Origin: a virus
Length of the DNA: 29,191 nt
Strand: one strand, 5' to 3'
Virus record (IMG/VR): IMGVR_UViG_3300045945_000347
Coordinates: 1-29,191 of that record
Every line of letters begins with the position of its first letter. The first letter of the stretch is position 1. The position numbers were made by a program, and so were the translations under genes. Positions 27,481 to 29,191 of this stretch are shown piece by piece. The notes under the pieces were generated by a model. That model made no database searches. It saw only the letters and a list, made by a program, of their open reading frames with translations, and was not told where the DNA came from.

Positions 27481-28149
27481 TCATCCGCCGGGCTTCATCG
27501 CGGCGCGGGCGTGCGCGACGAGCGCGGCGCCGGCGCTGGCGCCGGGTGTGCGCGCGCGCACCCAGGCCACGAACTCGATCCAACGGTCACGCTGCTCCTC
27601 CGTGTCGAACTCGAGCATCTGGAGGATGCGCCCGGCGCGTGCCCGCGGCGCGGCCGCCGGCTTCGGAGCGCCGGCGAGGAGCTTGCGCGCCGCGTCCTCG
27701 AGCGCCTCGAGCTCCTGGACGCTGAAGCCGGCGGCGCCGAGGTCGAAGGCCTCGATCTCGAGCGCGCGCAGCTCCCGGGCGAGGAGCGCGGGGTCCCACT
27801 CCGCCTCGAGCGCGAGCTTGTTGTCGGCGAGGCGGTACGCCCGGCGCTGGGTCTCGCTCAGGTGCGTGACGCGGAGCACGGGCACGCGCTCCATGCCGAG
27901 CTTGCGCGCCGCGGCGAGGCGCCCGCGGCCGGCGATCACGCCGCCCTTGTCGTCGGCGAGCACGGGAACCGTGAATCCGAACTCGAGGATGCTCGCCGCG
28001 ATTCGGTTGATCTGCTGCGGGGTGTGGATCCGCGGGTCGTTCGGGTTGGGCTTCAGCCGCTCGATGCGCCAGTACTCGATCGTGCCGGGCAGGCGCACGC
28101 CGCCCGTGGTGGAGCGCTCCGCCGCGGCCGCGCGCGCGCCGTTCTTCAC
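27481..28149 (-). CDS. ParB-like N-terminal domain protein upstream of terminase
   Basis: 222 residues; GTG 28149 overlaps the upstream TGA as GTGA. Residues about 15-110 form a ParB-like nuclease-type domain: IEYWRIERLKPNPNDPRIHTPQQINRIAASILEFGFTVPVLADDKGGVIAGRGRLAAARKLGMERVPVLRVTHLSETQRRAYRLADNKLAL. GRGRLAAAR corresponds to the GERRxxAA box. Such proteins near phage terminases often carry a DNA methyltransferase domain; here none is present, the C-terminus being a helical EFDTEEQRDRWIEFVAWVRAR segment. Possible roles: DNA nicking, packaging or regulation. Distinct from the ParB at the left end. Confidence 0.83.
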   Translation of the reverse strand: MKNGARAAAAERSTTGGVRLPGTIEYWRIERLKPNPNDPRIHTPQQINRIAASILEFGFTVPVLADDKGGVIAGRGRLAAARKLGMERVPVLRVTHLSETQRRAYRLADNKLALEAEWDPALLARELRALEIEAFDLGAAGFSVQELEALEDAARKLLAGAPKPAAAPRARAGRILQMLEFDTEEQRDRWIEFVAWVRARTPGASAGAALVAHARAAMKPGG

Positions 28150-28517
28150 GCCAGGCCCCCGCTCTCGATCGACGGGTCGGGCGCAAGCACCCGCTGCCAC
28201 CATTCGCAGAAGGCGCAGGCCCGCGCCCGGTCCCCGAGCTGGTGACCCGGCTCGTAGCGCGCGTGAGCGTTCTTGATCACCTGGCGCAGTGCCGCGTTTT
28301 CCCGAGCCTTCTCGATCCGGTCCACCTCCGCCATGGTGCGCGCGACCGCGTCTTCCTTCCGTTCGTCCTCGCGATAGCTCTCCGCGAACGCAGCGACTGC
28401 ATCAACGGTCCAGCCCGGACCGTCCTCGTGGAAAGGGCGGTGCGCTTGGAAGTACTCCGAGGCGGCGTGGATTGCCTTGGGTGACGCGTCGCAAGGCGGT
28501 TTCAGTGGATCCTCCAA
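28146..28517 (-). CDS. Unrecognised protein with HxxxxxxxxCxxC end
   Basis: About 123 residues if TTG 28517 is used (GGGGAG about 9 nt before); ATG 28550 is an alternative. Helical, charged middle (AVAAFAESYREDERKEDAVARTMAEVDRIEKARENAALRQVIKNAHARY) and a C-terminal GHQLGDRARACAFCEWWQRVL in which His and two Cys could bind metal. Overlaps the lipoprotein stop and the ParB-like start. Function unknown. Confidence 0.55.
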   Translation of the reverse strand: MEDPLKPPCDASPKAIHAASEYFQAHRPFHEDGPGWTVDAVAAFAESYREDERKEDAVARTMAEVDRIEKARENAALRQVIKNAHARYEPGHQLGDRARACAFCEWWQRVLAPDPSIESGGLA

Positions 28518-28780
28518 GCGTATTTCTCCCCTTGGACTTCGAGATAACATTCCGATCCGTAACACACGATGCGCGCGTTCTTGCCGATGCGAACGCTGCG
28601 AGCGTACGAGACCACAAACAGGCCGCTGTCCGTCTGCACCTCCGTGAGATCGATGGCGTTCCACGAACCTCGCCGCACTTCGGACCCGAGTACCTTGCCG
28701 ACGTACTCGACGGTGTCGGGACGATCATGGCCGCACGACACGAGACCGATCAGAAGCACAATGGCTGCGATCTCTCTCAC
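28502..28780 (-). CDS. Small lipoprotein
   Basis: 92 residues, GTG 28780 after GGAGG at 7 nt. A lipoprotein signal peptide (VREIAAIVLLIGLVSCGHD) ends in a lipobox LVSC, so the mature protein starts at Cys16 and is lipid-anchored. The mature part is beta-rich (VEYVGKVLGSEVRRGSW, GLFVVSYARSVRIGKNARIVCYGSECYLEVQGEKYAWRI). More A/T third positions than neighbours. Phage lipoproteins can exclude superinfecting phage or belong to spanins; there is no Pro-rich sequence as in Rz1-like spanins. Start overlaps the upstream stop as GTGA. Confidence 0.75.
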   Translation of the reverse strand: MREIAAIVLLIGLVSCGHDRPDTVEYVGKVLGSEVRRGSWNAIDLTEVQTDSGLFVVSYARSVRIGKNARIVCYGSECYLEVQGEKYAWRIH

Positions 28781-28884
28781 CTGCGGTCCTCCGTGGGTGG
28801 AGACGGCACTCCCGGGGCAACCTGGCCGGCCCTGGCCAGCTCGTCCCCCATCCCGGAGCACCGCTCCACCCGCATGTCCGTCAC
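28777..28884 (-). CDS. Tiny 35-residue ORF in the anti-defence transcript
   Basis: Reads VTDMRVERCSGMGDELARAG with a Pro/Glu-rich tail. Too short for recognition, but GTG 28884 overlaps the Acb2-like TGA and its own TGA overlaps the lipoprotein GTG (GTGA at both ends), and nearly all codons end in G or C. These tight junctions support translation. Confidence 0.55.
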   Translation of the reverse strand: MTDMRVERCSGMGDELARAGQVAPGVPSPPTEDRR

Positions 28885-29096
28885 CTCCAGCCCTGCCCGC
28901 CCGTGGCGATCGAAGCGTTCGCGGTCATCACGGCCTCGCGGATCTTCCGGACCGCGTCGGTGCGGTCGGGTCCCGCGGGGCAGCACTGCTCCACCGTGCG
29001 CGCAAACGACAGCGCAGACGCACGCAGAGCCAGGTACTTCTCCGGCTGGTCCGCCGTGGGTGGGTGGTAGGTGAACAGCTTTTCGAGCTCGTCCAT
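28881..29096 (-). CDS. Acb2/Tad1 hairpin-type cyclic nucleotide sponge (anti-CBASS/anti-Thoeris)
   Basis: 71 residues, ATG 29096 after AAGGAGG at 7 nt. The sequence matches the small helical hairpin proteins now grouped as Acb2/Tad1: FTYHPPTADQPEKYLALR near the start, an Arg/Lys-rich RTDAVRKIREAVMTANASIA end. Acb2 proteins form hexamers that bind cyclic di- and trinucleotides made by CBASS cyclases, thereby shielding phage from the defence effector. Tyr10 and Arg25 correspond, by order, to the Tyr and Lys residues reported for nucleotide binding in Acb2. Position among small early-type genes at the genome's right end fits an anti-defence role. Named family is from memory of its consensus. Confidence 0.8.
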   Translation of the reverse strand: MDELEKLFTYHPPTADQPEKYLALRASALSFARTVEQCCPAGPDRTDAVRKIREAVMTANASIATGGQGWR

Positions 29097-29098
29097 GG

Positions 29099-29191
29099 TC
29101 ACTCCTCCTTGGGTAGCCCGGCCGGGTGCCGGGAACCTGTCAACCACTTTTGGGGACCCGTAACTAGGGGCGCTTCGGCGTCGCCGTCACC
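29099..29191 (-). CDS. C-terminus of an unidentified gene cut by the right edge
   Basis: An open frame enters from the right edge and stops at TGA 29099-29101, 2 nt before the Acb2-like start. The end reads LVTGPQKWLTGSRHPAGLP followed by KEE. The other two minus frames are closed or short. Third-position GC is moderate, so coding is plausible but unproven. Confidence 0.35.
   Translation of the reverse strand, partial: GDGDAEAPLVTGPQKWLTGSRHPAGLPKEE

Noticed and set aside
1-29191. CRISPR array, insertion sequence or rRNA
   Set aside because: No regularly spaced repeats, no transposase motifs and no rRNA-like sequence seen on either strand.

Overview
The window is a contiguous stretch of a high-GC, temperate, tailed phage genome of the lambda-like siphovirus type. 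It is cut at both ends inside genes. Evidence: a lambda GpA-type large terminase, a lambda-type portal, an S78-type prohead protease fused to an HK97-fold capsid, a tape measure protein of about 560 residues, a GH108 endolysin with small membrane proteins, a tyrosine integrase and an XRE repressor. Coding codons almost always end in G or C, many genes start with GTG, and neighbours overlap by 1-4 nt (GTGA, ATGA or TAATG junctions). The host cannot be named. The GH108 lysin, GpA terminase and HicBA-like pair favour a high-GC Gram-negative host. The integration site is the 3' half of a tRNA with anticodon CAT and three G-C pairs in the anticodon stem, which marks initiator tRNA-Met. The 5' half is absent and phage-like genes lie on both sides, so this looks like attP rather than an integrated end.

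Layout: 1-2820 (minus) holds a ParB-like gene cut by the edge, a secreted GHL15-like glycoside hydrolase and three small genes, two of them Cys-rich. 2844-2967 holds attP and two overlapping hairpins. 2986-4255 holds the integrase and a repressor read from a promoter that appears leaderless. 4279-4863 (plus) is a low-GC membrane protein. 4860-6359 (minus) is the lysis region with a small HTH protein. 6416-16856 (minus) carries tail and connector genes: gpZ-like, hub, Dit-like, tape measure, tail chaperones with a likely +1 frameshift, zinc ribbon, tail tube, tail terminator, head-tail joiner and two tandem paralogues. 16923-18842 is the protease-capsid gene with a nested capsid start. 18958-22471 is a PLUS-strand block (pre-portal protein, portal, two probable virion proteins), inverted relative to the other virion genes. 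22542-24488 (minus) is an accessory block: HicB-like, HicA-like lacking the usual catalytic His, two paralogous membrane proteins and an unrecognised protein, partly framed by two near-identical 48-bp terminator repeats. 24658-29191 (minus) holds terL, a DUF4031 gene, terS, a second ParB-like gene, an unknown gene, a lipoprotein, a 34-residue protein and an Acb2/Tad1-like nucleotide sponge.

Reading leftward on the minus strand, the order follows the usual morphogenesis programme (terS, terL, head, connectors, tail, lysis, immunity/integration), apart from the flipped portal block and the accessory insert. The most interesting items are the Acb2-like anti-defence protein, the accessory cassette at 22.5-24.5 kb, the TTT-C frameshift site, the nested capsid start, and the palindrome between the divergent capsid and portal transcripts.
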